Below the pieces are notes generated by a model. That model worked only from the letters and a program-made list of their open reading frames with translations. It ran no database searches and had not been told where the DNA came from. A DNA stretch of 64,000 nucleotides from a virus. A program made the translations under genes and the position numbers. Below are positions 23,496 through 32,498 of the stretch, one piece after another. The stretch's first letter is position 1; each line of letters opens with the position of its first letter. Location: the IMG/VR virus record IMGVR_UViG_3300008108_000044, positions 1 through 64,000 of that record; one strand, given 5' to 3'.

Positions 23496-24175
23496 TGTTT
23501 AATCACATTGATTTGAATCTTCCCAAGTTAAATCGGGAAACTATAGATGGTGTTCGTTATTATCAAGTACCAGACGATGGAGAACTACTTAAGTTAGTTT
23601 CTATTACTTCGGTAACTAGTCATAAAAATCGCCAGTTCTTTGCGAACTGGCGTAAAAAAGTTGGCGAGGCAGAGGCAGATAAAATTACACGACAAGCAAC
23701 AAGTCGTGGAACTGACATGCATAGTCTAGTAGAAAATTATCTTTACAATATTCCAGAACTTCCTAAAGTTCAACCATTGTCAGAATTCTTATTTAAAATT
23801 GCTCAAGCAGATTTAAAAAGAATAAATAATATTTACGCTCTTGAAGGTTCTATGTACAGCAAGGTTCTGGGAATCGCTGGGACCGTAGACTGTATTGCTG
23901 AGTTTGATGGAGAACTTGCAATTATTGATTTCAAGACATCAAAAAAACCTAAACCTGTAGAGTGGATCGAACATTATTTTGTACAATGTATGGCATATGG
24001 ATGTATGCTGTATGAACTTACTGGATTACAAGTAAAAAAACTTGTCATTATTATGGCATGTGAAAATGGAGAATGTGTTGTTTATGAAGAATACGACAAG
24101 TCAAAATACATCAAGTTACTCATGGAGTACACTAGAGAGTTTCTTAAATACAAATTGGAAAGCTATGCCAGTTAA
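23495..24175 (+). CDS. PD-(D/E)xK exonuclease (RecB/Cas4-like)
   Basis: This 226-residue nuclease has 'RGTDMHSLVENYL' (catalytic His motif near 70), 'GIAGTVDCIAEFDGELAIID' with the metal-binding Asp, then 'FKTSKK' (the DFK part of the PD-ExK site) and 'YFVQCMAYGCML' (Q-x3-Y motif). It likely processes DNA ends for recombination or replication. ATG 23495 overlaps the phoH TGA and has AGGA upstream; the in-frame TTG one codon earlier is less likely. It overlaps gp33 by 11 bp. Confidence 0.85.
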   Translation: MFNHIDLNLPKLNRETIDGVRYYQVPDDGELLKLVSITSVTSHKNRQFFANWRKKVGEAEADKITRQATSRGTDMHSLVENYLYNIPELPKVQPLSEFLFKIAQADLKRINNIYALEGSMYSKVLGIAGTVDCIAEFDGELAIIDFKTSKKPKPVEWIEHYFVQCMAYGCMLYELTGLQVKKLVIIMACENGECVVYEEYDKSKYIKLLMEYTREFLKYKLESYAS

Positions 24176-24434
24176 ACTAGAAGACGAGTTTGAAAAGGTA
24201 TTAGAAAAAAAGTTTTTTTGTCCAACCAAATTTGCTCAAGAGATTGAAGTTCTGGTTAAAAATAATAAGGACATGAATTATATTGATGCGATCATTCATT
24301 TTTGTGATAAAAATAGTATTGATCTGGAGTCAGTTCCTAAACTTATATCTAAACCATTAAAAGAAAAGATAAAGTACGATGCGATGGAGTTGAACTTCCT
24401 TAAGAGAACTTCCAGAGCAAAATTGGTTTTTTAA
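24165..24434 (+). CDS. 33: Late-transcription coactivator gp33
   Basis: This 89-residue protein starts at ATG 24165, inside the end of the exonuclease gene. 'NYIDAIIHFCDKNSIDLESV' and 'PLKEKIKYDAMELNFL' align by eye with T4 gp33 'SYLEATTAFLEENSIPETQF' and 'GIIEKIQSEAIDENLL'. gp33 bridges the sliding clamp and RNA polymerase for late transcription. The frame is open upstream, but the longer N-terminus would be a shadow of the exonuclease. It lies just before gp59, close to the T4 arrangement. Confidence 0.78.
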   Translation: MPVKLEDEFEKVLEKKFFCPTKFAQEIEVLVKNNKDMNYIDAIIHFCDKNSIDLESVPKLISKPLKEKIKYDAMELNFLKRTSRAKLVF

Positions 24435-24493
24435 TTAAGAAAAAGTCGGAAAATTTATCGCGGGGAAAAATCCAAAAAACCCCTTTTGTAAAA

Positions 24494-25081
24494 ATGACTC
24501 CTTTTGATGTATATAAAACTTACTTATCTTTGAAAAATCATTTTACAAAAGATAATTACGATTACCACAAATATTGTGGTAAAACTCGTGCGTCTTTGCA
24601 GTCCTTTTACAAAAGGAAGGATAGATATTGGTTTGAAAAACTAAGTAGACAAAAAAACGATCAGGAGATCGTAGATTATTTTGTTTCCAACTTTATTGTG
24701 TCTGGGGATGCAGACTCACTCTGGATTGGTGAAATGATTAGATCTGGAGAATCTGTGTATAATGATTGGAAACGGAAAAAGGAGTCTCTAACATATCTGT
24801 TTAAGGAAGAGACAGAATCTCTTTTTGGAGAATATGAATTAGATGCTGTTTTTGACTGTTCTAAAGGACATCCGCCATTATTAAAAAAATACTTGATTGG
24901 TAAAATTAGTTTAGAGACTCTTGTAATTTATGATCGAATATTTTTGTTTGGTAAACAATTTGATAAAAAATTGGATGATCCAGTTTGGCAGTTGGTATCA
25001 AAAAATATTAAAAAGTACAGTTCTTTCCTAAATATTGATATATTTAAGTTTAGAAAAATTTTAAAGGAGTGTGTATTATGA
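24494..25081 (+). CDS. 59: Helicase loader gp59
   Basis: This 195-residue basic protein has 'MTPFDVYKTYLSLKNHFTK', 'YDYHKYCGKTRASLQSFYKR' and 'YWFEKLSRQ', the conserved N-terminal HMG-like domain of T4-type gp59. gp59 loads the gp41 replicative helicase on gp32-coated DNA. Its stop overlaps the ATG of the next gene. The 60-bp gap upstream contains a GGGG/CCCC stem ending in TTTT that could act on gp59 expression. Confidence 0.88.
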   Translation: MTPFDVYKTYLSLKNHFTKDNYDYHKYCGKTRASLQSFYKRKDRYWFEKLSRQKNDQEIVDYFVSNFIVSGDADSLWIGEMIRSGESVYNDWKRKKESLTYLFKEETESLFGEYELDAVFDCSKGHPPLLKKYLIGKISLETLVIYDRIFLFGKQFDKKLDDPVWQLVSKNIKKYSSFLNIDIFKFRKILKECVL

Positions 25082-25416
25082 GTTTTTTTGATTCTGAAGT
25101 CGTTCGCTCTGAAATAGCACATATTAATGAACTTCAGGAAGAACTCTATAATAGCATGTTCAAGTTTTTTAAGATGGACCGACAAGGAAAACTTGACCAC
25201 GTAAATTTACTCCAAAATTTGCTAGAAAAGCAAAAAGTTTTATACACAAGATTGTCTCTGTCTGACGATCCAGAGGCAAAAAAGATGAAAGAGAATATAT
25301 CTAAGTCTGCCATGATGATGGGTCTTCCAGAAGGCATGGACATGAACATCATTTTTTCAAATATGGAAAAGTTGATCCAGCAAATGAAAGATCAGGTCAA
25401 TAAAACAGAAGGTTGA
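25078..25416 (+). CDS. DUF1825-family protein (host-like)
   Basis: This 112-residue protein begins 'MSFFDSEVVRSEIAHINELQ' and contains 'KQKVLYTRLSLSDDPEAKKM' and 'MMGLPEGMDMN', the DUF1825 pattern of cyanobacterial proteins. AGGAG is 8 bp before ATG 25078; an upstream GTG lies inside that site and is rejected. It occupies the T4 slot between genes 59 and 32 and is all-helical. The function in host or phage is not known to me. Confidence 0.75.
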   Translation: MSFFDSEVVRSEIAHINELQEELYNSMFKFFKMDRQGKLDHVNLLQNLLEKQKVLYTRLSLSDDPEAKKMKENISKSAMMMGLPEGMDMNIIFSNMEKLIQQMKDQVNKTEG

Positions 25417-25441
25417 CATACAAGGGGACTTGCACTATATT
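25413..25441 (+). promoter_or_regulatory. Strong promoter for gene 32
   Basis: TTGACA, a 17-bp spacer and TATATT overlap the end of the DUF1825 gene. Predicted transcription begins near 25448, about 64 bases before the gp32 ATG. Confidence 0.7.
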
Positions 25442-25475
25442 GGTAAGTGTCCACCGCAAGTCCCCTTAAGGACAC
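25422..25475 (+). promoter_or_regulatory. Nested inverted repeats in the gp32 leader
   Basis: A perfect 12-bp inverted repeat (25422-25433 with 25456-25467) spans the -10 box. A second, overlapping stem GTGTCC/GGACAC (25447-25452 with 25470-25475) begins at the predicted transcript start. T4 gene 32 mRNA is autoregulated through a leader pseudoknot, so this may be an analogous operator. Confidence 0.55.
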
Positions 25476-25511
25476 ACACAAGCCGAATCTCACAAAATAC
25501 GAGGTAATCTA

Positions 25512-26468
25512 ATGTCTTTCGCAGATCTTAAGAAGCAATCTTCTCTTGGTTCTCTTACTCAAAAACTGGTAAAAGAAGTTGAGAAGATGAATAACGGATC
25601 TAACGGCGCTGATGAGCGTCTTTGGAAACCAGAAATGGATAAAACTGGCAATGGTTATGCAGTTATCCGATTTCTCCCTGCTCCCGAGGGTGAAGATCTT
25701 CCTTGGGTAAAAATGTACTCACACGGATTCCAAGGTCCTGGTGGTTGGTATATTGAAAATTCTTTGACCACTATTGGACAAAAAGATCCAGTATCTGAAT
25801 ACAATCGCGGTCTTTGGAACAGTGGTAATGAAAAGGACAAAGAAACTGTTCGCAAGCAAAAACGTAAACTGTCTTACTACAGCAATATCTACGTTGTAAA
25901 AGACCCTGCCAATCCTGCTAATGAGGGTAAAGTATTCCTCTTTAAGTATGGTGCTAAAATCTTTGATAAGGTGATGGCAGCAATGCAACCAGAATTTGAA
26001 GATGAGGAACCAATTAATCCCTTTGACTTCTGGCAAGGTGCTAATTTCAAACTGAAACTTCGTAAAGTTGATGGTTATTGGAATTACGATAAGTCTGAGT
26101 TTGATCGTCAAGCACCCCTTCTTGAAGATGATGATGCTCTTGAAGGAATTTGGAAAAAGCAATATTCTCTTCAAAGTCTTGTTGCTCCTTCTGAGTTTAA
26201 AACTTTTGAAGAACTTCAAAAACGTCTTGATTATGTTCTTGGTAAGAAAGGAACTCCTCGTCTCCAAAATATGGACGAAGAACTCCAAAGTGAAGATGAA
26301 GGTCGTGGATCATTCACTCCTAGTTTTGGATCTCGTACTGAGAAATCAGAACTTCCAGAAGAACTTAGTGCTCAACTAAATTCTCTTGGTTCTTCTAAAT
26401 CAACTGCAGATGAAGAAGAAGAGGATGATGATGCTCTGAGTTATTTTCAGCGTCTCGCAGAGAGCTGA
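25512..26468 (+). CDS. 32: Single-stranded DNA-binding protein gp32
   Basis: This 318-residue protein has 'LWKPEMDKTGNGYAVIRFLP' and 'GFQGPGGWYIENSLTTIGQ' (OB-fold core), then 'KLSYYSNIYVVKDP' and 'GKVFLFKYGAKIFDK'. The acidic C-terminal tail 'ADEEEEDDDALSYFQRLAES' is the protein-interaction tail. It coats ssDNA in replication and recombination and recruits gp59. Zinc-binding Cys of T4 gp32 are not seen. It abuts the convergent gp53 gene with no gap. Confidence 0.95.
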   Translation: MSFADLKKQSSLGSLTQKLVKEVEKMNNGSNGADERLWKPEMDKTGNGYAVIRFLPAPEGEDLPWVKMYSHGFQGPGGWYIENSLTTIGQKDPVSEYNRGLWNSGNEKDKETVRKQKRKLSYYSNIYVVKDPANPANEGKVFLFKYGAKIFDKVMAAMQPEFEDEEPINPFDFWQGANFKLKLRKVDGYWNYDKSEFDRQAPLLEDDDALEGIWKKQYSLQSLVAPSEFKTFEELQKRLDYVLGKKGTPRLQNMDEELQSEDEGRGSFTPSFGSRTEKSELPEELSAQLNSLGSSKSTADEEEEDDDALSYFQRLAES

Positions 26469-28853
26469 TTATTCATACAATCTAGGATTGTCTCCTTTTT
26501 TCAGGGTGTTGGACACATACTGTTCAGCACCCTCTTTGTATGTCATGATATTTTCAATATCATCTAAAACAATTCCTAAAAATTGTGGTTTTAGAATGTA
26601 GATATTTCTTTTTTTGTTTTCCTCTATCTCTTCATATTCATAGTTTGATACGGGAACGCAAGATTCTAAACCACTAATTTCTTCTATTTGTGAAGATCGT
26701 GAATCAAAATAAACTGTACCATAAGTTAATCTCTTTCTCCAGTTAAATCCGTCAAATTTCCATTCCTGTCCTGCTCTTTCAAAAACCTCATTTACTTGTG
26801 GAGTATAAAGTGGACCTGGTTTGCTGAATATTAGATCTGGTGGTGTATTATATCCTCTTCCTGGATTGGTTAATGTGATTTCTATTACACCACCATTTTC
26901 AGTTTTTAATGAAGCTGTTGCTGTAATTGGAGGCAGTGGATTTTCAATTACTGCTGTTGGCGCAGTTCTATAGTTGTAACCTCTGTCAACTACTATGACC
27001 TCATCTACTTGTCCATTTTTAATGATTACATATCCAGTTGCAGTTCTGTGTGGAATTGGTGGAGCAATATAAATGTTTGGTGGATCACCTTGCAAGTAAC
27101 CAGCACCACCCTTTGTAACTGTTATGGATACTATTTTTTCTGAAGTAGTTGTTCCAACACCAACTGTTGCCGTTGCTGTTGCTGTAATATCTGTAGTATA
27201 TTTGTAAAGTTTTCTATTATTAGTTCCACCAACAATGAATAGTGTTTCTGATGGATTTGCATATGCTTCTAGTGGGAAGGGATCACCACTGTCTGTTTGA
27301 ATATTACGAGTTCCTATGAGAGTAAATGTGTCTAGATCCCAATTTGACCCAAGTTCTAATACGTGCATTGATCTGGTGATAGATCCAGAAACATATAGTT
27401 TTGATCCATCATCCTTAAATGCAAAACCATTAATTAATGATTCTCCACCGATTAATGTTTGAATATTGATTTGTTGTACTGGTAGTGGATAGATCGTTGT
27501 AACATCCCAATCCACAAACATTGAATATTTTTTGATTGTATCTGGATCTTGTGTATCTATAATGAATAAGTGAGTTCCATCGTCTTGTAGTCTGACTCCA
27601 GACGATGTGGGCATACTGATTGCTCCAGCAACAGTTGCTGTGCTTATATCCCAGTCAGTAGACAAGTCATATTGTGCAATTTTAAAACCAGAGTTTGTTA
27701 AACCACATAAGTACATTCTCGATCCATCTGGTTTAAATTCTATACCAGTAATATAAAGGAAGGATGCCCCACCAAAATTCATTGTTCTATCTGCAATTTT
27801 TGTTCCACTTGTAATGTCATATGCAGATGATAATTCGTAATGTTCAATTACTCCACTGGTGTATGCACTTGCTCCATGGCAAGTGTAAACTCTAACACCA
27901 AGAGCATCCATAAAATATCCTTCAAATCCAGATTCAACTACAAAATTGGAGTCTGTAACAAATTGTGCGCTACTAATTACATCTGGGGGAGGATCAATTA
28001 CAATTGTTGGTGTAAACGTATAACCGTCTCCTGGATTTGTAATTACAATTGAAGTTATAGATCCACCTGCACTGACAACTGGTACTAATGTTGGTGGGAA
28101 TGTTGGCGGTGGATCACTAAATGTAATTGTTGGTTGGAATGTGTAACCTGTACCATTATCGATAATAGTAATTAAACCTACTTCCCTATCATCTGGAGGT
28201 ACGTTTAATGCAACATCAACAACACCTTTTCTTGGATTTGGTGGTGGAGTAATTGTTACTGATGCAATTCCAGTGTATCCTGTTCCTGGATTTGTAATTA
28301 CTACAGAGGTAACCTCACCACTATTTGAATTAACTGTTGCAGATCCTACGGCAAAGTCTCCAGGAATAACTGTTGGAAGTTGTACGTTTGGATCCAATTC
28401 AACTTCATATTCTGGTGCTTTATAAAATCCTTCATTAACTCTTTTTCCACCCTCAACTATAATATAATCTTCTTTGGTTCTGACTTCTTTTGTCTCATAA
28501 TGATGAATTCCCGAGTATAATTCTTCGTAACTTCCATACTTTTGAAGTAAATGTTCATTGAATGCATACTGTGTTTTTGGCCATTCATCATAAACATTAT
28601 TAATGTTATTTGCTAGTAAAACTAACCAATCTAGTGTTGGGTCATTATAAATTTTATCTGCTACTTGATCTGGTCTTTCATCTCCAAGAACAGTATACTT
28701 TTCAAAAAAAGATACGTTTTGGAAGATATCTTCTCTAATTTTTGCTCTTTTAAAAAGATTTTTTACAATAGTGTAATCTGATATGGAATTTTTATCCAAT
28801 TCTCTTGATACATATTCAAAATTAGGAACTTTTTTAAAATATTCTTGTGTCAT
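26469..28853 (-). CDS. 53: Baseplate wedge gp53 with large beta-repeat and propeller insertion
   Basis: This protein is 794 residues; T4 gp53 is about 196. The N-terminal 140 residues ('YFKKVPNFEYVSREL', 'GDERPDQVADKIYNDPTLDW', 'LVLLANNINNVYDEWP') and the C-terminal 100 residues ('GTVYFDSRSSQIEEISGLES') fit gp53. Between them lie about six repeats of the type 'VVITNPGTGYT..P.I.I..PPP' and, in the middle (about 305-545), beta-propeller-like units such as 'GIEFKPDGSRMYLCG' and 'GFAFKDDGSKLYVSG'. The insert probably projects from the baseplate. Confidence 0.82.
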   Translation of the reverse strand: MTQEYFKKVPNFEYVSRELDKNSISDYTIVKNLFKRAKIREDIFQNVSFFEKYTVLGDERPDQVADKIYNDPTLDWLVLLANNINNVYDEWPKTQYAFNEHLLQKYGSYEELYSGIHHYETKEVRTKEDYIIVEGGKRVNEGFYKAPEYEVELDPNVQLPTVIPGDFAVGSATVNSNSGEVTSVVITNPGTGYTGIASVTITPPPNPRKGVVDVALNVPPDDREVGLITIIDNGTGYTFQPTITFSDPPPTFPPTLVPVVSAGGSITSIVITNPGDGYTFTPTIVIDPPPDVISSAQFVTDSNFVVESGFEGYFMDALGVRVYTCHGASAYTSGVIEHYELSSAYDITSGTKIADRTMNFGGASFLYITGIEFKPDGSRMYLCGLTNSGFKIAQYDLSTDWDISTATVAGAISMPTSSGVRLQDDGTHLFIIDTQDPDTIKKYSMFVDWDVTTIYPLPVQQINIQTLIGGESLINGFAFKDDGSKLYVSGSITRSMHVLELGSNWDLDTFTLIGTRNIQTDSGDPFPLEAYANPSETLFIVGGTNNRKLYKYTTDITATATATVGVGTTTSEKIVSITVTKGGAGYLQGDPPNIYIAPPIPHRTATGYVIIKNGQVDEVIVVDRGYNYRTAPTAVIENPLPPITATASLKTENGGVIEITLTNPGRGYNTPPDLIFSKPGPLYTPQVNEVFERAGQEWKFDGFNWRKRLTYGTVYFDSRSSQIEEISGLESCVPVSNYEYEEIEENKKRNIYILKPQFLGIVLDDIENIMTYKEGAEQYVSNTLKKGDNPRLYE

Positions 28854-28855
28854 CT

Positions 28856-30397
28856 TTAGTAACCGATTGAGTGGTTTGAAGTATCATAATCTGAAGAGTA
28901 AATTGGTTCTAATTCCATGAATTGTAAATTGATTGTATATGAAAGCATGGCAGCATCTTCAAATGATACATAACTTCCATCTGGAGTATAATCAACGGTG
29001 CAAGATTGAAGAGCACAATCTTTTATTAAGTTTATACCACCATGATTTTCTTTATCGTTATGATAATATGTAATACCAAAGACATTGGGTGCTTTTAAAT
29101 ACAGTTCTGAAGATGTTGTTGCAGCTGCCATATTTCTTTTAAAAAAGTTGATGATTTTTTTTACCATTTCACCTTCAGGTTTTGATCTGGGAGTAAGTTT
29201 AAATTGAAAATTAAATGCTCTTAACTGTGGTCCTTGGAATAAAAGCTCTGTATTTGGATTAAATACTGCACCACCTAATTTAGGTAAAACTTGAACACCA
29301 ACTGCTTGTTCTGTAAAATAAGCAATAATTGCTTTTTGAACATCGTCAGAATATCCTTGACCCGTATTAACCGCAGCACTAACCGCATTTTTTATTCCTT
29401 CAAGTCCTTTATCTATTCCTGAGATTGCTATAGAGGAACCAACAACTTGTGCTGGATTAAAAGTTTCTTCATTCCATCCAACAGTATTTGTATCTGTGAT
29501 TCCAGTTTGAAATGGTAAAATAACAGTTTCCGTTGTAGATTGATTTTGTCTATCTCTTGTAGTTACTGCATTTTGACCTGTCCCGATTGTACTAGAAAAT
29601 CCAAAAGTACTATTGTTAAATGTTTTGTTACCATATTTTTTAGCAGAAAATTTTATATAATCCATTCCCTGTGTCCATTTTACTGGATATCTTAATCCAC
29701 CACTAATGGTGCCATCAGGATTTTTTCTCTCCTTATTTGATTCTGGAATTGTGGCTCTATTATCAGTTATGTCAGTGAGCACTCCACCAATATCATTGGT
29801 TATTGATTGACCCAGTTGAGTGGCGCTGGCACCCCGATTGGTGGTATCAGGATTATCTCCATCACCGCCACTCTGCTGTTGCTGCTGTTGGCCCTGTCCA
29901 CCTGGTCCGCTGCTAGGTGGAGTTCCGATTGGACGATTTGATCCGATTCCATTATTTGCAGTAAACCTGGTCCCTATAACAGACCTTGCGGCAGCAATTT
30001 GTGGATCATTTAACGATTGTCCTGTACGACCAATACTGTCCTGATTAATGGTATAATCTACTGATCGATTAAAATTTTGTGCAGTAGTTCCGTTATTGTT
30101 TATTGAATTAACTAATGTTGAACTTCCTAAAGTTTCTGCATATCGTGTTGAATGCCACCTGTTATCTCTTCCATACACAGCGATTGTGTTATTCATATCT
30201 AGATCTTCTGCTTGACGAAGAGCATTATATGTTTGCCTAATAATCCGAGTTTCTCCAGTTCTAGGAACAAAAACAGATCTATACTGTATATCGTTTGTAT
30301 TTGGCAAAGATTGTACTGGAGATATTAATATTTCAGTACCATCTGAACCATTTCTATTGTTATTAATGGTTCCTGCTGTTGTGCGGAGTATAGTCAT
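28856..30397 (-). CDS. 48: Baseplate tail-tube cap gp48
   Basis: This 513-residue protein has 'TQGMDYIKFSAKKYGNKTF' near 235, 'NPNTELLFQGPQLRAFNFQF' near 390, 'LTPRSKPEGEMVKKIINFFK' and 'PDGSYVSFEDAAMLSYTINL' near the C-terminus. These are gp48-type tube-cap motifs. The middle (about 165-190) is a low-complexity Gly/Gln/Pro segment. It lies two bases from gp53 and one from the next gene, all leftward. gp48 closes the baseplate and starts the tail tube with gp54. Confidence 0.82.
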   Translation of the reverse strand: MTILRTTAGTINNNRNGSDGTEILISPVQSLPNTNDIQYRSVFVPRTGETRIIRQTYNALRQAEDLDMNNTIAVYGRDNRWHSTRYAETLGSSTLVNSINNNGTTAQNFNRSVDYTINQDSIGRTGQSLNDPQIAAARSVIGTRFTANNGIGSNRPIGTPPSSGPGGQGQQQQQQSGGDGDNPDTTNRGASATQLGQSITNDIGGVLTDITDNRATIPESNKERKNPDGTISGGLRYPVKWTQGMDYIKFSAKKYGNKTFNNSTFGFSSTIGTGQNAVTTRDRQNQSTTETVILPFQTGITDTNTVGWNEETFNPAQVVGSSIAISGIDKGLEGIKNAVSAAVNTGQGYSDDVQKAIIAYFTEQAVGVQVLPKLGGAVFNPNTELLFQGPQLRAFNFQFKLTPRSKPEGEMVKKIINFFKRNMAAATTSSELYLKAPNVFGITYYHNDKENHGGINLIKDCALQSCTVDYTPDGSYVSFEDAAMLSYTINLQFMELEPIYSSDYDTSNHSIGY

Positions 30398-30398
30398 T

Positions 30399-31043
30399 TT
30401 ATGGTCCTTTGAAGTCCTGATCGTTTTGACCGTATCCCTTATATATTCTTGACCCCCTCAACATATTTCTAAAGGATTTGTTATTTTGTTTCCAAATATC
30501 TTCCAAAATTAAATCATTCTCTTGACCATCTTTAATAGATACAAATCCTTCTAATGGTAGGTTAGCAACAGTAGTCCACTCACTAAAAGCAATATCTAAA
30601 AGTAGACCGTCGATTCGGCTTATTATATATTTAGATATCGAATTCCAAGGAAGTGTTAATTTTCCTTGCTGTAAATTTTCAATTACAAATTTTCTTTTAA
30701 TTGGATGAATATAATGTAAATTACAACCCATAAAAGATCTTCCATCAAAAGAAATGACGTATACAAGTGGGAAAGGATCAAATATTTTTACATCTTTTTT
30801 AAATGGGGGATTGTATTCAAACATATAAATATGTCCTTGCCTTGGAACTCTTCTTAGTAAGTTCTCGTCCTGCTCTTCTTCATCTTCAGCATTATCTGCT
30901 CTCTCATCCAAAATCATTTTTTTGGGATTTGATAGATATTTTCTAGTTAATCTTCTAAATGCTCTTCTATAGAAAAAGGGAGACCTTCCTTTTTCTATAT
31001 CAACCTCTTCTTTTAATTCTTCAAAAAGAGTTTTTTTTGCCAT
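30399..31043 (-). CDS. Conserved phage protein between gp4 and gp48
   Basis: This 214-residue protein has a basic, helical N-terminus and an acidic 'AEDEEEQDEN' linker. The beta-rich core contains 'GHIYMFEYNPPFKKDV', 'FDPFPLVYVISFDGRSFMGC' and 'NLHYIHPIKRKFV'. I recognise this core as recurrent beside head/tail completion genes in T4-like marine phages but cannot name a function. Likely virion-associated or a completion factor. It is immediately downstream of gp4 in the same leftward operon. Confidence 0.6.
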   Translation of the reverse strand: MAKKTLFEELKEEVDIEKGRSPFFYRRAFRRLTRKYLSNPKKMILDERADNAEDEEEQDENLLRRVPRQGHIYMFEYNPPFKKDVKIFDPFPLVYVISFDGRSFMGCNLHYIHPIKRKFVIENLQQGKLTLPWNSISKYIISRIDGLLLDIAFSEWTTVANLPLEGFVSIKDGQENDLILEDIWKQNNKSFRNMLRGSRIYKGYGQNDQDFKGP

Positions 31044-31487
31044 TTATTTGATTCCTAATTCGTCTTCTGTGATTATCTTGAATTCTAATAATCTATCTTT
31101 ACACCATTCTTCTGCAGCTCTCCATTTTGCTTTATTTACTTCATATGTTTTTGCTTCGTAAATAAAATTTTTGGTCACTCTTGATTTTCTTTGAGGTGGC
31201 ATTGTTTGCCGTTTAGGTTTTACCTCAACCACATAAGTTTTTATTCTTCCAGTAGATTCTTTTACCTTTATAATAAAATCTGGATAATATCGATGCACTT
31301 TTTTATCTATTGGAGATATGTATGGTATAAAAAATTCTTCACTTGCCCACTCTAAAATATTTTCATTTAAATCACACCAAGAACAAAATTTTCTCTCCCA
31401 ACTACTTCTACACACAATATTGTTAGGATTTCCTTTGTATTTTTGTGGATACGATGGTTTGTACCGACTTTTAATACTTTCGTTCAT
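31044..31487 (-). CDS. 4: Head completion protein gp4
   Basis: This 147-residue basic protein has 'YPQKYKGNPNNIVCRSSWER', 'WASEEFFIPYISPIDKKVHR', 'YYPDFIIKVKE' and 'YVVEVKPKRQTMPP'. This is the nuclease-like fold of T4 gp4 (gp50/65), with the PDF...EVK residues of a PD-(D/E)xK-like site. gp4 completes filled heads before tail joining. It is first in the leftward operon gp4, unnamed gene, gp48, gp53. Confidence 0.88.
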   Translation of the reverse strand: MNESIKSRYKPSYPQKYKGNPNNIVCRSSWERKFCSWCDLNENILEWASEEFFIPYISPIDKKVHRYYPDFIIKVKESTGRIKTYVVEVKPKRQTMPPQRKSRVTKNFIYEAKTYEVNKAKWRAAEEWCKDRLLEFKIITEDELGIK

Positions 31488-31528
31488 TAAATTGGATACA
31501 TATATTATATAAGGTTAAAAGTATTTAG

Positions 31529-32464
31529 ATGGCAACCCCACCAAATCAATATGCTGTCAGTATGAATACCTTGAAAAGTAGGATTCTTAATCCTTCTTTA
31601 ACTTCTCATTATTCTGTTGTAATAGATCCTCCATCTACTGCACCGAACAATGGAACAACAATAACTGCTTTATATAAAGAAAAATATCCAGATCTTCCCC
31701 AATATGATAAAGGATTGATGGAATTGACATGCACAGAAGCATCTCTTCCAGGGTCTAATATGGGTACAATTGAGACCATGGACTATACTGGAGTTACTGA
31801 AAAACATGCATATCGAAGAATATTTGACGACACCATAGATTTTACTTTTATTGTAACCCAAGACTCTAATTATCACCAAATTAGATTTTTTGATTTATGG
31901 ATGTCTTACATATTAAGAGAAGGTGAAATCAGAGGACTCACTGATTTGAATAAAAATATTTACTATAGGGCAAGATATGCAGAAGATTATCAAGGAACCA
32001 TAGCTATTTCTAAATTTGAAAAAAATATGGGGTATAATAATACCTCACCAGTTCCAATTTTAACTTATAGATTTATTGGTGCATATCCAAAACAAATAAA
32101 TTCTATACCGATTTCATATGAAGCATCGGAATTGTTAAAAGTTACAGTATCTTTTACGTATACTCGTTATTTTGTAGATAGACAATTAATTAAGATTGGA
32201 GGAAGCAATTCTCCTGTACCTAGTCCACAAGCTCCAGCGAATCCTGCAGCGGCGCTACAAAATCCACAAGCACCATCAACACAATCCTGGAGGTATAGTC
32301 AGGCAGAACTTGAAGCATTTAGAGGAGCAGCTGCTTTATCATCAATCGCATCATCGCGTAATGCTGATAGATTGTTATCTGGTCAATCTGGATCATCAGC
32401 TGCAAATAGAATAGTTGATCAGAGTTACAATAGAGTTCTTTATGGATCTCCCACCCCACCTTAA
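31529..32464 (+). CDS. 54: Baseplate-tail tube initiator gp54
   Basis: This 311-residue protein has a tail-tube-like fold: 'FDDTIDFTFIVTQDSNYHQI', 'FFDLWMSYI', 'TYRFIGAYPKQINSIPISYE' and 'LLKVTVSFTYTRY'. The last 90 residues are Pro/Ala/Ser-rich and look disordered. gp54 (about 320 residues in T4) sits between the baseplate and gp19 tube. It diverges from the gp4 operon across a 41-bp gap. Confidence 0.78.
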   Translation: MATPPNQYAVSMNTLKSRILNPSLTSHYSVVIDPPSTAPNNGTTITALYKEKYPDLPQYDKGLMELTCTEASLPGSNMGTIETMDYTGVTEKHAYRRIFDDTIDFTFIVTQDSNYHQIRFFDLWMSYILREGEIRGLTDLNKNIYYRARYAEDYQGTIAISKFEKNMGYNNTSPVPILTYRFIGAYPKQINSIPISYEASELLKVTVSFTYTRYFVDRQLIKIGGSNSPVPSPQAPANPAAALQNPQAPSTQSWRYSQAELEAFRGAAALSSIASSRNADRLLSGQSGSSAANRIVDQSYNRVLYGSPTPP

Positions 32465-32470
32465 TAAATA
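32464..32470 (+). promoter_or_regulatory. T4-type late promoter
   Basis: ATAAATA lies 28 bp before the gp26 ATG, at the end of gene 54. Confidence 0.6.
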
Positions 32471-32498
32471 ATCACACTGAAACTTATATCAGAATATC

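Noticed and set aside
24042-24164. Long N-terminus for gp33
   Set aside because: This part is the exonuclease gene read in another frame; similarity to T4 gp33 begins after ATG 24165.
25069-25080. GTG start for the DUF1825 protein
   Set aside because: The GTG overlaps the ribosome-binding sequence of ATG 25078, which gives the family-typical N-terminus.
26469-31487. Rightward reading frames (for example 27840-28052, 29820-30044) inside the gp53-gp4 region
   Set aside because: They are antisense shadows of the leftward baseplate genes, whose products match known families across these positions.
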